Source: Micropruina sp. (GTDB taxonomy: Bacteria > Actinomycetota > Actinomycetes > Propionibacteriales > Propionibacteriaceae). Taken from it: a stretch of 64,000 nucleotides of DNA. The translations under genes and the position numbers were made by a program. Of the stretch, positions 22,205 through 30,407 are shown piece by piece. The notes under the pieces are model-generated. The model searched no databases and was not told the origin of the DNA. It saw only the letters and a program-made list of their open reading frames with translations. The DNA is taken from assembly GCA_016711205.1 (NCBI GenBank), contig JADJTM010000001.1, forward strand, positions 1,488,001 through 1,552,000, written 5' to 3'. Position 1 is the stretch's first letter, and every line of letters starts with the position of its first letter.

Positions 22205-22663
22205 TCAGCGCGCGGAGAGTAGTTGGTTGCGCAGGTTGCGGATCTCTGCCTCGAAATCCTCAACCGATGAGTACTGCTTGTAGACGGACGCGAAACGCAG
22301 GTAGGCGACAGCGTCCAGGGTGCTGAGCGGGCCCAGGATGGCGAGCACGACCTCGTCCGCGGGAATCTCGGCCTGGCCGCCGGCCCGCAATGACTCCTCG
22401 ACCTGCTGGCCGAGGCGGGCCAGGTCGGCCTCGCTGACCGGCCTGCCCTTGCACGCCTTGCGGACGCCGTTGACCACCTTGTCGCGAGAGAAGGGCTCGA
22501 CCACGCCGGAGCGCTTCACGACCACCAGCTGCATCTGCTCGAGGGTGGTGAACCGCCGCTCGCAGGACGGGCACTGGCGTCGACGCCGGATCGCAGCTCC
22601 GTCTTCGGCCACCCGGGAATCGAGCACGCGGGAGTCGGTGTGACGGCAGTACGGGCAGTACAT
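22205..22663 (-). CDS. nrdR: Transcriptional repressor NrdR
   Basis: Represses ribonucleotide reductase genes when dATP is bound. 152 residues: an N-terminal zinc ribbon (MYCPYCRHTDSRV and CPSCERRFTT) and an ATP-cone domain (LVVVKRSGVVEPFSRDKVVN and following). Length and both motifs match the family exactly. It is the first gene of the nrdR-nrdJ pair. Its upstream region contains an NrdR-box-like palindrome and several DnaA-box-like sites. Confidence 0.97.
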   Translation of the reverse strand: MYCPYCRHTDSRVLDSRVAEDGAAIRRRRQCPSCERRFTTLEQMQLVVVKRSGVVEPFSRDKVVNGVRKACKGRPVSEADLARLGQQVEESLRAGGQAEIPADEVVLAILGPLSTLDAVAYLRFASVYKQYSSVEDFEAEIRNLRNQLLSAR

Positions 22664-22732
22664 GGAGCCGACCCCCTTCGCTTCGATTCGGTGCTGCTGG
22701 TGCGACCCGCTTGGTGGCTGTGCCCCACCTGT

Positions 22733-22795
22733 TGTGGACCGCGGTGTGTACCGGCTGTGGATACCGCTGTGGATAGAACCACAATCTGTGGATGA
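22733..22795 (-). promoter_or_regulatory. Cluster of DnaA-box-like 9-mers upstream of nrdR
   Basis: On the + strand TGTGGATAC (22756), TGTGGATAG (22768) and TGTGGATGA (22787) occur within 40 bases, with a weaker TGTGGACCG at 22733. Read in the direction of nrdR these are GTATCCACA, CTATCCACA and TCATCCACA; the first two are one base from the DnaA box TTATCCACA. They lie between 70 and 132 bases before the nrdR start. Binding by DnaA is inferred. Confidence 0.55.
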
Positions 22796-22810
22796 AACAC
22801 ACGCCTGTAA

Positions 22811-22826
22811 CTACTACATCTAGAGC
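22811..22826 (-). promoter_or_regulatory. NrdR box
   Basis: CTACATCTAG at 22814-22823 matches the palindromic core of actinobacterial NrdR boxes (CTAnATnTAG). Flanks are partly symmetric. It is about 150 bases upstream of nrdR. NrdR normally uses two boxes, and I see only one good one. Confidence 0.65.
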
Positions 22827-23333
22827 TTAAGCCTCTGGGTCGCCCAAATGCAACAGGTGGCCGCCGCGACACGTCGAGCGATTCTGGGGAGCCCGATCGA
22901 TGCGCCTGGAACCGGTCGAACCACCCTGGACGGGCCTTTGACCGGGCATGGCACCGGTTCGCACTGTGCATGGTCACGTCGTAGTAGGTGGGCGTCTGCT
23001 CCACGCCGGTGCCGTTTGTCGCCCAGGGCTCATGCACCGTACTCAGCCGCTACAGAGTGCAGCCACCCAGGCCGAGCGACGCCGGGCGAGGACCGATCAG
23101 AGCCTGCCCACCGGAGCCGCAGTCGGCTCGCGGGGGGCGTAGGACGAGGACGTCACTGCGGAGCAGGGGTTGGCGGACGTGCTCACAGGAGGCCGGTGGT
23201 CGGCTCGTCTGAAGCAGGTGGGCGGCTCGCAGGGGCCGGTGTCGGCTGGCGCGAGGCCGGTGGCCGGCTCGCGGGCGCTGGGGACGGCCGGCCGGCGATT
23301 GGGACATCCGGACTCGCGGGTGCGCCCCCAGGG
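22827..23333. other. Gene-free region with degenerate GGCCGGTG...CGGCTCG repeats
   Basis: No reading frame here has recognisable coding character. From about 23188 to 23280 three imperfect copies of GGCCGGTGGTCGGCTCG occur in the same direction. This stretch lies just after the truncated end of the SOS-controlled membrane gene, exactly where a LysM domain would be in related proteins. No LysM-like sequence is found in any frame. Confidence 0.5.
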
Positions 23334-23702
23334 TCAGCCGGCGACCACTGACGTGACCGAGACCGGGGCCGGGGTCACCGGCAGGTCGGACACCGAGAAG
23401 AAGCCGACCACCAGAGTGACCGTGGCGGCCGCGACCATGCCGAGGAACACGCCCATCACCACAGCGAGACCCCGTCGGGTGAGCTGGAGACCCGGTTGCG
23501 CGACAACGCTCGGGGCGGGCGTCCTGACGCGCACCAATGGCGCAGTGGCGATCACCGGACGGCCGCCCGGCGCCACGGGATGATGGGGCCGGGCGATCGG
23601 GCCACGGGTCTGCGGCACATGCCGCCAGCGCGGCCGGGTGGGGCTCGACTGGATGCTGCTCGACCGGGTGGTCACTGCCTCATCGACGACCAGTGCACTC
23701 AT
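23334..23702 (-). CDS. SOS-controlled small single-span membrane protein divergent from lexA (DivS/ChiZ-like, no LysM)
   Basis: 122 residues: a cytoplasmic, Arg/Pro-rich N-terminal part, one membrane span at about 79-102 (GLAVVMGVFLGMVAAATVTL), and a short outside tail ending VSVTSVVAG. ATG 23702 has AGAGGAAG in good position. A perfect LexA box (23719-23734) lies between its promoter and start. In other actinobacteria and in Bacillus the gene in this place, divergent from lexA, encodes a division suppressor (DivS, ChiZ/Rv2719c, YneA), often with a LysM domain after the membrane span. Here the protein stops where LysM would begin. Function as an SOS division inhibitor is inferred from position and control. 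Confidence 0.75.
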   Translation of the reverse strand: MSALVVDEAVTTRSSSIQSSPTRPRWRHVPQTRGPIARPHHPVAPGGRPVIATAPLVRVRTPAPSVVAQPGLQLTRRGLAVVMGVFLGMVAAATVTLVVGFFSVSDLPVTPAPVSVTSVVAG

Positions 23703-23718
23703 CTCGCACTTCCTCTCT

Positions 23719-23734
23719 TCGAACATACGTTCGA
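23719..23734 (-). promoter_or_regulatory. LexA (SOS) box of the DivS-like gene
   Basis: TCGAACATACGTTCGA is a perfect palindromic match to the TCGAAC-N4-GTTCGA SOS box. It lies just downstream of the proposed -10 element, at or after the transcription start, where LexA would block transcription. Confidence 0.93.
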
Positions 23735-23739
23735 TGCCA

Positions 23740-23768
23740 TTGTTACCGTGTGACAGCGATCGGCGCAA
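23740..23768 (-). promoter_or_regulatory. Predicted sigma70-type promoter of the DivS-like gene
   Basis: On the minus strand -35 TTGCGC (23763-23768), a 17-base spacer, and -10 TAACAA (23740-23745). The spacing is ideal and the SOS box follows immediately. The remaining intergenic sequence up to the lexA box (23769-24002) shows nothing else I recognise. Confidence 0.55.
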
Positions 23769-24002
23769 GCCCTATTAGTACAGGCGTACCCATGGTGTCG
23801 CGGTCTGCGTCCAGTCCACCAGGGGGGTCTGACAGTTTTCGCAGCACCAGCGCCGGCGGCCTCAGGGCCCTGTCGTTCGCCGTACCGCCACGGCTCGCGC
23901 AGTTCCGCGAGCCTCACGTGGTTCGGTGACCCCGGGCGACAGACCCCGGAGGCGATCCGGCGTCCGCGGGAATTGCGATTCGATCACGACGCCGCGACAC
24001 GC

Positions 24003-24018
24003 TCGAACAGATGTTTGA
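24003..24018 (+). promoter_or_regulatory. LexA (SOS) box of lexA
   Basis: TCGAACAGATGTTTGA has one mismatch to TCGAAC-N4-GTTCGA. It overlaps the -35 element of the proposed lexA promoter, which fits autorepression. Confidence 0.88.
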
Positions 24019-24043
24019 ATCATGCTGTTCGATTCTCTAGTGT
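24015..24043 (+). promoter_or_regulatory. Predicted lexA promoter, probably giving a leaderless mRNA
   Basis: -35 TTGAAT (24015-24020), a 17-base spacer, -10 TAGTGT (24038-24043). The expected +1 falls at about 24050-24051, on the ATG itself. This agrees with the absence of any ribosome-binding site before 24051. Confidence 0.5.
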
Positions 24044-24050
24044 TGCGGCC

Positions 24051-24893
24051 ATGGCCGGCAGGAACCCATTCGACTCAACGCCCCGACGCGGGCGTCCGCC
24101 CAAGCAGCCCCCCAAGATGAGCGTGGGGCGCCCGAGCAACGCCGAGGTCGCCCAGCAGCTTGAGATGGCGAAGATCGCCCAGCTGCCCGACGGCCCCGCC
24201 GACACCGAGGGCCTGACGCCCCGGCAACGCCGCATCCTCGAGCTGATCCACCTCGCGGTGAGCACCCGCGGCTACCCGCCGACGATCCGTGAGATCGGCG
24301 AAGCGGCCGGGTTGGCGTCCCCCTCCAGCGTGTCGCATCAGTTGCGGGCGCTCGAAGCCAAGGGGTACCTGCGGCGCGACCCCCACCGTCCACGCGCCAT
24401 GGAGGTGCGGTTGCCCGAGTCGGTGTCCCGCCAGGCTGACGCCGAGCCTGCCGCGGCACCACGCTACGCCGAGGCCGAGCACGAGTTCGACGTCACCGGC
24501 ATCGGTGACGCGCTGCCCGAGGCCGTCAACGTACCGGTCGTCGGACGAATCGCTGCCGGCGGCCCGATCCTCGCCGAAGAGCGGATCGAGGACGTGTTTC
24601 CGCTACCCAAACAGCTGGTCGGCGACGGAACGCTGTTCATGCTCGAGGTCAAGGGCGACTCGATGATCGAGGCCGCCATCTGCGACGGCGACTTCGTGGT
24701 GGTGCGCCAGCAGCCCACCGCCAACAACGGTGACATCGTCGCGGCCCTGCTCGAAGACGAAGCGACGGTCAAGACGTTCAAACGCACCGACGGGCAGGTC
24801 TGGCTGTTGCCTCACAACCCGGCCTACGAGCCGATCGACGGCAACCACGCGTCCATTCTGGGCAAGGTGGTCGCGGTGCTGCGTCGCGTGTAG
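24051..24893 (+). CDS. lexA: SOS repressor LexA
   Basis: Represses DNA-damage genes and self-cleaves when RecA filaments form. 280 residues. The N-terminal winged helix contains GLTPRQRRILELIHLAVSTR and SVSHQLRALEAKGYLRRD; the cleavage bond is Ala169-Gly170 in GRIAAGGP; the catalytic dyad is Ser204 (GDSMIEAAICDGD) and Lys241 (EATVKTFKR). An N-terminal extension of about 50 residues rich in Pro, Arg and Lys precedes the helix-turn-helix, longer than in E. coli but common in actinobacteria. ATG 24051 has no ribosome-binding site and is probably leaderless; a later in-frame ATG at 24117 is an alternative. Confidence 0.96.
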   Translation: MAGRNPFDSTPRRGRPPKQPPKMSVGRPSNAEVAQQLEMAKIAQLPDGPADTEGLTPRQRRILELIHLAVSTRGYPPTIREIGEAAGLASPSSVSHQLRALEAKGYLRRDPHRPRAMEVRLPESVSRQADAEPAAAPRYAEAEHEFDVTGIGDALPEAVNVPVVGRIAAGGPILAEERIEDVFPLPKQLVGDGTLFMLEVKGDSMIEAAICDGDFVVVRQQPTANNGDIVAALLEDEATVKTFKRTDGQVWLLPHNPAYEPIDGNHASILGKVVAVLRRV

Positions 24894-24933
24894 TCGTGAC
24901 GTTTCGACTGCTCGCGCAGTGAGTGGATCAGTC

Positions 24934-25197
24934 ATGCGCGTTCAGATCCGGGTCAAACCCGGCGCCAGCCGCACCAGGGTGGGCGGTCGCTACGGCGACG
25001 ACACCCTGGTCGTGGCCGTCCAGCAACCAGCCGTTGACGGACGAGCCACCGCGGCCGCCTTGGCGGCCGTTGCCAAGGCGGTGGGGGTGCCGACGCGCGC
25101 AGTGGTGCTGATCAGGGGTGCGACCCACCGCACCAAGCTGATCGAGCTTCCTGACTCCGCTGCGGGCGCGGTGGCCGCGCTGCTGCATCAGGCGTGA
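24934..25197 (+). CDS. DUF167 (YggU) family protein
   Basis: 87 residues. The start MRVQIRVKPGASRTRVGGRY with the KPGAS core, and the later VLIRGATHRTKLIELP, are the classical DUF167 pattern (ordinarily a KPGA...G..S..K fold). Family members are small alpha/beta proteins of unknown function. ATG 24934 was chosen because the KPG core starts right after it. It follows lexA by 40 bases on the same strand and could be read from the lexA transcript. Confidence 0.88.
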   Translation: MRVQIRVKPGASRTRVGGRYGDDTLVVAVQQPAVDGRATAAALAAVAKAVGVPTRAVVLIRGATHRTKLIELPDSAAGAVAALLHQA

Positions 25198-25333
25198 CTT
25201 GGACGACCCTGACCTCCGACGACCCGCCCCCGCCAGAACCGCAGCTCCGAAGGTGGGCGGCTCGGCAGTCACGGTGGCCGGCAACGTCCGTTGCTGCAGG
25301 CATCCCGCGCGTGGGTACGCCGCCGCCGAGCGT

Positions 25334-26518
25334 TCAGGTCAGAACGCCCAGTGCTCCGAGCAGAATCAACACCCCAGGCAACACGATGAAGGTGGCCACC
25401 AGGTACACCGCCAGCAGCCATCGCCGCTCCGCCACCAGGTTGCCCAGACCCGACGCCAGCCGCAGCGGCACGGGCCGCAGCAGCGGAATGACGAAGATGA
25501 TCACCATCGCCACCACGTTGTAGCCGACGTGCACGAACGCGGCCTGAAGTCCGAAGACGGCATCCGGTCCGGTGACGGCGAATGCGGCCAGCAGCGCCGT
25601 GAGGGTCGTGCCGAGGTTGGCGCCCACCGTCACCGGGTACAGCTGAGCGGGAGTGATGGTGCCTGCGCCGACCAACGGCACAAGAACCGAATTGGTCACT
25701 GTGGACGACTGCGTGACGATCGTCACACCGGCCCCGACCCCGATTGCTTTCGCAGGTGATCCCTCAACGGCCCTCAGCAACACCTCGCGGGTGCGTCCGA
25801 CCATCAAGACCTTCAGCTGGTGGCTCAGCCAGCGCACCGCAGCGAAGATCAACCCGACGCCGACAACGATGGTCAGAGCGGCTGACAAGGTGCCGCCGCC
25901 GGCTGACCCGGTCAGGGTGGTGACCCCGTTGACGAGGGGACGGGTGGCCGCGCGAATGAGGTTGAAGTCACTGGGGTCAGGCGCCACGGTGCCGTACGGC
26001 GCCGCGGTGAGGGCTTCCGACAGCCGCTGGAGCGGATGAAACGCAACCTCCAGCGGAAACAGCACCAGCAGTGCCAGCAGGTTGTAGAAGTCATGAATCG
26101 TGGACGCGGCCAGCGCACGCCGAAACTCCGTCACGTTGCCGGCGAACCCGAGCGCAACGAACGTGCAGGTGACGGTCGTACCCACGTTGGCGCCCATGAT
26201 GATCGGGATCGCCTGGCCGATGTCGAGCGCGCCCGAGCCCACCGCCGCCACCGTGATCGCGGTGGTGGTCGTCGAGGACTGGATCAGAACCGTCGCGAGC
26301 ACGCCGACCGCGAGGCCGACCAGTGGATTCTGCGCGAACGCGAAGAGCTGCTCGGCCTGATTGCCGCCCAGACTGCTGAACCCGCGTCCGATGATGCTGA
26401 CGGCGCTGATCAGAAGGTAGAGCGACAGCACCACGGCCACCCAGCGCAGTGCCGGTCGCGACAGTTGCGCGGGGGGCATCTTGGCGGGGTGCTGGGCAGT
26501 TGTCTGGACGGGGCCCAT
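25334..26518 (-). CDS. Na+/phosphate cotransporter family protein (NptA/PF02690 type)
   Basis: 394 residues with about nine membrane segments. It contains the two inverted QSS signatures of this family, VLIQSSTTTTAITVAAVG (first half) and IVTQSSTVTNSVLVPLVG (second half), each followed by a GANxGTT motif (MGANVGTTVTCTFVAL and VTVGANLGTTLTALLA). Such proteins import phosphate with sodium. No PhoU-like C-terminal domain is present. The gene is 102 bases downstream of dinG on the same strand, and nothing ties the two functionally. Confidence 0.93.
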   Translation of the reverse strand: MGPVQTTAQHPAKMPPAQLSRPALRWVAVVLSLYLLISAVSIIGRGFSSLGGNQAEQLFAFAQNPLVGLAVGVLATVLIQSSTTTTAITVAAVGSGALDIGQAIPIIMGANVGTTVTCTFVALGFAGNVTEFRRALAASTIHDFYNLLALLVLFPLEVAFHPLQRLSEALTAAPYGTVAPDPSDFNLIRAATRPLVNGVTTLTGSAGGGTLSAALTIVVGVGLIFAAVRWLSHQLKVLMVGRTREVLLRAVEGSPAKAIGVGAGVTIVTQSSTVTNSVLVPLVGAGTITPAQLYPVTVGANLGTTLTALLAAFAVTGPDAVFGLQAAFVHVGYNVVAMVIIFVIPLLRPVPLRLASGLGNLVAERRWLLAVYLVATFIVLPGVLILLGALGVLT

Positions 26519-26620
26519 ACAGCAACGCTAGAACGCGCAACCCTACCGGCGGGAGAAATTCACGTCGTGCGCAGGTGAACGGCAGACGACGCCTTGGCCC
26601 GAAGGCCGACGGCCGGACGG

Positions 26621-28627
26621 CTAGTCTGCCGCCTCGCCCAGCCGCCGCAGGGCCGCGATCGCCTGCTCGCGGTCGGTGGTGGGCCAGAAATCGGGCATGG
26701 ACGCGCGCAGGTAGCTGCCGTACCGGGCGGTGACCAGGCGGGGATCGAGCACCGCCACGACACCCCGGTCGGTCAGCCGGCGGATCAGCCGGCCGGAACC
26801 CTGCGCCAGCAGCAGTGCGGCATGGGTGGCCGCGACAGCCATGAAACCGTTGCCACCGCGGTCGGCAACGGATCGCTGGCGAGCCTGCAACAGCGGCTCG
26901 TCCGGCCGGGGAAAAGGGATCTTGTCGATGATCACCAAGCGGCAGGTGTCGCCGGGCACATCGACGCCCTGCCACAGCGACAAGGTGCCGAACAGGCTCG
27001 TCTCGGGGGTGGCGACGAAGCGCCGGGTGAGCTCACCGAGCTGGGCGTCGCCCTGGCACAGGATCTCGATGTCGGGCAGTTCGCGTCGGCAGTGCAACGC
27101 CGCCGCCTCGGCGGCACGCTGCGAGGCGAACAGGCCCAGGGTGCGTCCGCCGGCGGCCCACAGCAACTCGGCCACCTCGGCCAGCGTGTCCGGCCCGATG
27201 CCGTCACGGCCGGGTGGGGGCAGCGATTTCGCCACATACAGAATGCCCTGGCGTCGGTAGTCGAACGGCGATCCCACATCCAGGCCACGCCAGCGCGGCA
27301 ACTCGGGGTCGGCGTCGGAGGCGCCGTCGGCCCGGTACGGCTCGGTGAGGCCGACCGAAGCCGCCACCGCCTCGAAGTTGCCGCCGATGCTGAGCGTGGC
27401 CGAGGTGAGCACGACCGGACGCTTGGCGAAGATGCCGTCCCGCATCAACCCCGACACCGACAGCGGCGACTGGTTCACCTGGCGTCCGAACCGCTCCCGC
27501 TCCGAGACCCACACGACATCGTGCGGTGCCATCGCCGCCAACTGTGCCGCGATGTCGAAGATCTCTTTGGCGGCGGCTGCGGCCTGCACGCGATCCTTGT
27601 CGGATTCGTCGCCACCCAGAGCGCTGACCACCCGCCGGGCCACGTCGCGCACCAGCCGCAGCGCGGTGCCGAGGCCACTGTCGGGATCTTCCACCCGATC
27701 GAGCGGCGCGTCGTCCAGGGCCATCGACAGCGCCGATCCCGAGTCGAGAAACTCGAGCCCGAGATCGTCGTCCAGCCAGGGCAGGCAACGCCGGGCGACC
27801 CGCTCGATGGTCTGCGGGCTGAGTTCGTGGGAGGCCGCACCGGTGACCCGGCTGACCAGTTCGTGCGCCTCGTCGATGATCACCGCGTCGTGCTCGGGCA
27901 GCGCCGTGCCGCCGTGCATCGCATCAATGGCCAGCAGGGCGTGGTTGGTCACCACCAGCTGGGCACCCCGTGCCTTGTCGCGGCTGCGCTCGACGAAGCA
28001 CTCCTGCCCGTAGGGACACCGCTGAACACCGAGGCATTCGCGCACCGGGATCGACACCTGGGCCCACGATTGGGCGCCGTGGCTGGGCGCGTCGTCACGA
28101 TCGGCGAGGCTCTTCGCCTTTGCCTCGGTTTCGATCCACTCGCGCAGCGCAACCACCTCGGCACCGACCTTGGACGAGGCGTCCGTGGCCGTCGCTGCCA
28201 GCGCTTCGGCCAGCTCGGCACCGCCCAGCAGCGACTCCTGGTCGAGGCCCAGGCCGTCCCGGGCCCGGTACAGGCAGGCGTAGTTGGTGCGGCCCTTGAG
28301 AATGGCGGAGGTGACCGTGCGTCCGGTCACCTGCTCGCAGGCGGCCAGGGCACTGGGGATGTCTTTGCGGGCCAACTGGGCCTGCAGCGCAAGGGTGGCG
28401 GTGGCGATCACGATGCGGTCGCCGGGGGCCCGGGTCAGGTGCGCCAGGGCCGGCGCCAGGTAGCCCAGCGACTTGCCGGTGCCGGTGCCGGCCTGAACCA
28501 GCAGGTGGTCGCCGACGAGCGATTCGGCCACGGCTGCCGCCATCTCGTGCTGGCCGGGACGCTGCGCACCCTCGATACCCTCGACCGCGGCGGCGAGAAT
28601 CGCTTCGGTCAGGTCGTTCTCGGGCAC
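26621..28627 (-). CDS. dinG: DinG-family ATP-dependent DNA helicase
   Basis: Iron-sulphur, XPD-like 5'-3' helicase that resolves R-loops and other structures. 668 residues. Walker A GTGTGKS at 47-53, a cluster of Cys in YACLYRARDG, LGVQRCPYGQEC and nearby that would hold the 4Fe-4S cluster, a DEAH box in AVIIDEAHELVS, and C-terminal motifs LSLWQGVDVPGD and QGSGRLIRR. GTG 28627 is the start. Despite the name, no LexA box is visible upstream. It lies on the same strand as hflX, separated by 364 bases that hold a long hairpin. Confidence 0.92.
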   Translation of the reverse strand: MPENDLTEAILAAAVEGIEGAQRPGQHEMAAAVAESLVGDHLLVQAGTGTGKSLGYLAPALAHLTRAPGDRIVIATATLALQAQLARKDIPSALAACEQVTGRTVTSAILKGRTNYACLYRARDGLGLDQESLLGGAELAEALAATATDASSKVGAEVVALREWIETEAKAKSLADRDDAPSHGAQSWAQVSIPVRECLGVQRCPYGQECFVERSRDKARGAQLVVTNHALLAIDAMHGGTALPEHDAVIIDEAHELVSRVTGAASHELSPQTIERVARRCLPWLDDDLGLEFLDSGSALSMALDDAPLDRVEDPDSGLGTALRLVRDVARRVVSALGGDESDKDRVQAAAAAKEIFDIAAQLAAMAPHDVVWVSERERFGRQVNQSPLSVSGLMRDGIFAKRPVVLTSATLSIGGNFEAVAASVGLTEPYRADGASDADPELPRWRGLDVGSPFDYRRQGILYVAKSLPPPGRDGIGPDTLAEVAELLWAAGGRTLGLFASQRAAEAAALHCRRELPDIEILCQGDAQLGELTRRFVATPETSLFGTLSLWQGVDVPGDTCRLVIIDKIPFPRPDEPLLQARQRSVADRGGNGFMAVAATHAALLLAQGSGRLIRRLTDRGVVAVLDPRLVTARYGSYLRASMPDFWPTTDREQAIAALRRLGEAAD

Positions 28628-28857
28628 CGAAACAACCTACCGCGACGCTCCGACAGGACTCGGACGCCGCCGCAGCCGCGGGCGGACCGGCACCGTCGCG
28701 GATGTTTCGGATGTACGGATCCATGCGCCGGATCGCGGCCGATGCGGCGATCCGGCGAGCAGACAATCGGGCCGTCCCACCTTCGTGCTCACCGGGCGGT
28801 GGCACTGGGCGGCACCCGCTGAACGGGAGCGGAACCGTCCCCAAGTACCGTCCAGGG

Positions 28858-28923
28858 CGACCGGTTAAGGAACCGTCCCCAATACCAGTCGGCAGGTATT
28901 GGGGACGGTTCCTTAACCAGTCG
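28858..28923. repeat. Long near-perfect inverted repeat with GGAACCGTCCCC core
   Basis: Arms 28858-28886 and 28895-28923 (29 bp, one mismatch) enclose an 8-base loop. The arm holds GGTTAAGGAACCGTCCCC. A further single copy of GGAACCGTCCCCAAGTAC starts at 28831. The element sits in the 364-base gene-free gap between hflX and dinG (28628-28991); otherwise I see nothing there. It could end hflX transcription, but there is no T-run and the core recurs at 33454-33615, so it is a dispersed repeat family. Confidence 0.85.
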
Positions 28924-28991
28924 ACCGGTAGTGGAGACCGGCCACCAATGCCGCCCGCCCCCACATCTCGTCCTGGGTGAACGGGACGCCC

Positions 28992-30407
28992 TCAGCCGGC
29001 CGAGTACGGCGCGAGCTCGCCGGCCAGGCCCTGATTCACCCGGGCCAGCACGGCGGTGCCGTCGCCGGTGTGTTCGAGGGTGATGATCTCGCCACCGGTG
29101 TGGATCTTGTTCAGCAGGTCGCCCCGGTCGTAGGGCAGCAGCACGCGCACCTCGACCGCCGGGCGCGGCAGCCGCTGCTCGATGCGCGCCCTCAGATCGT
29201 CCATGCCCTCGCCGGTGCGGGCCGACACGAACACCGCGTCCGGATACTGGCTGCGCAGCACGGTGAGCGCGTCGGGTTCGGCCCGGTCGATCTTGTTGAT
29301 CACGAGTTGCTCGGCGACCTCAGCCGCTCCGATCTCGCCCAGCACGGTACGCACAGCCCGGATCTGGCCCTGCGGGTCGGGGTCGGAGCCGTCCACGATG
29401 TGCAGCAGCAGGTCGGCCAGCACCGACTCCTCGAGCGTGGAGCGGAACGCCTCGACCAGGTCGTGCGGCAGGTGCCGGACGAAACCCACCGTGTCGGTGA
29501 GCGTGTAGACCCGTCCGTCGGACGCCTCGGAACGACGCGTGGTCGGGTCGAGGGTGGCGAACAGCGCGTCTTCGACCAGCACGCCCGCACCGGTCAGCCG
29601 GTTCAGCAACGACGACTTGCCGGCATTGGTGTAGCCGACGATCGCCACGGACGGCACCTCGTTGCGTTGCCGCTCCTGGCGCTTGGTGGCGCGCACCTCG
29701 TCCATCTCGCGCAGCCGCTTGCGCAGCACCGAGATGCGGGTGCGGATGCGACGCCGGTCGGTCTCGATCTTGGTCTCGCCGGGGCCGCGGCCACCGATGC
29801 CGGCGCCACCGGCGGCGCGTCCACCGGCCTGCCGGGACAGGTTGCCGCCCCACCCACGCAGCCGTTGGCGCAGGTACTGCAGCTGGGCGAGCTCGACCTG
29901 GGCCTTGCCCTCCGCACTCTTGGCGTGCGTGGCGAAGATGTCGAGGATCAGCGCCGTCCGGTCGATCACCTTGACCCGCACCCGATCCTCGAGGTTGCGC
30001 AGCTGGGCGGGCTCGAGTTCGCCGTCGCAGATCACGGTGTCGGCGCCGGTGGCGATCACCACCTCACGCAGCTCGTCCACCTTGCCGCGTCCGATGAAGG
30101 TGGCCGGGTCGGGGCGGCTGCGACGCTGCACCAGCGCGTCCAGGACCTCGGACCCAGCCGTCTCGGCCAGCAGCCTGAGCTCGGCGACGGCGTTGTCGAT
30201 GTCGGTCTGGGTGCCGCTGGTCCAGACGCTGACCAGCACCACCCGCTCGAGCTGCAGGTCGCGGTATTCGACCTCGGTGATGTCGGCCAACTGGGTGGAC
30301 ATGCCGGCCACCCGGCGCAGCGAGAGCCGCTCGGCCAGTTCGAGCTGGTCGCCGTCGAAATCCTCGACCTCGGGATCCTCGGCGTCGTCATAGTGAAGAT
30401 CGGTCAC
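28992..30407 (-). CDS. hflX: GTPase HflX (ribosome-rescue / splitting factor)
   Basis: 471 residues. The N-terminal HflX domain contains FIGRGKVDELREVV and a coiled-coil stretch with GRGPGETKIETDRRRIRTRI. The GTPase domain has G1 GYTNAGKSSLLNRL, G3 DTVGF (TDTVGFVRHLPH), G4 NKID, and a C-terminal domain after about 400. HflX binds the 50S subunit and splits stalled ribosomes. The GTG start at 30407 has AAGGTGG upstream and overlaps the dapF stop (GTGA), which indicates translational coupling. Confidence 0.95.
   Translation of the reverse strand: MTDLHYDDAEDPEVEDFDGDQLELAERLSLRRVAGMSTQLADITEVEYRDLQLERVVLVSVWTSGTQTDIDNAVAELRLLAETAGSEVLDALVQRRSRPDPATFIGRGKVDELREVVIATGADTVICDGELEPAQLRNLEDRVRVKVIDRTALILDIFATHAKSAEGKAQVELAQLQYLRQRLRGWGGNLSRQAGGRAAGGAGIGGRGPGETKIETDRRRIRTRISVLRKRLREMDEVRATKRQERQRNEVPSVAIVGYTNAGKSSLLNRLTGAGVLVEDALFATLDPTTRRSEASDGRVYTLTDTVGFVRHLPHDLVEAFRSTLEESVLADLLLHIVDGSDPDPQGQIRAVRTVLGEIGAAEVAEQLVINKIDRAEPDALTVLRSQYPDAVFVSARTGEGMDDLRARIEQRLPRPAVEVRVLLPYDRGDLLNKIHTGGEIITLEHTGDGTAVLARVNQGLAGELAPYSAG

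Noticed and set aside
28621..28700. Expected LexA box upstream of dinG
   Set aside because: No TCGAAC-N4-GTTCGA-like sequence is present in the upstream region, so dinG was not called SOS-regulated.
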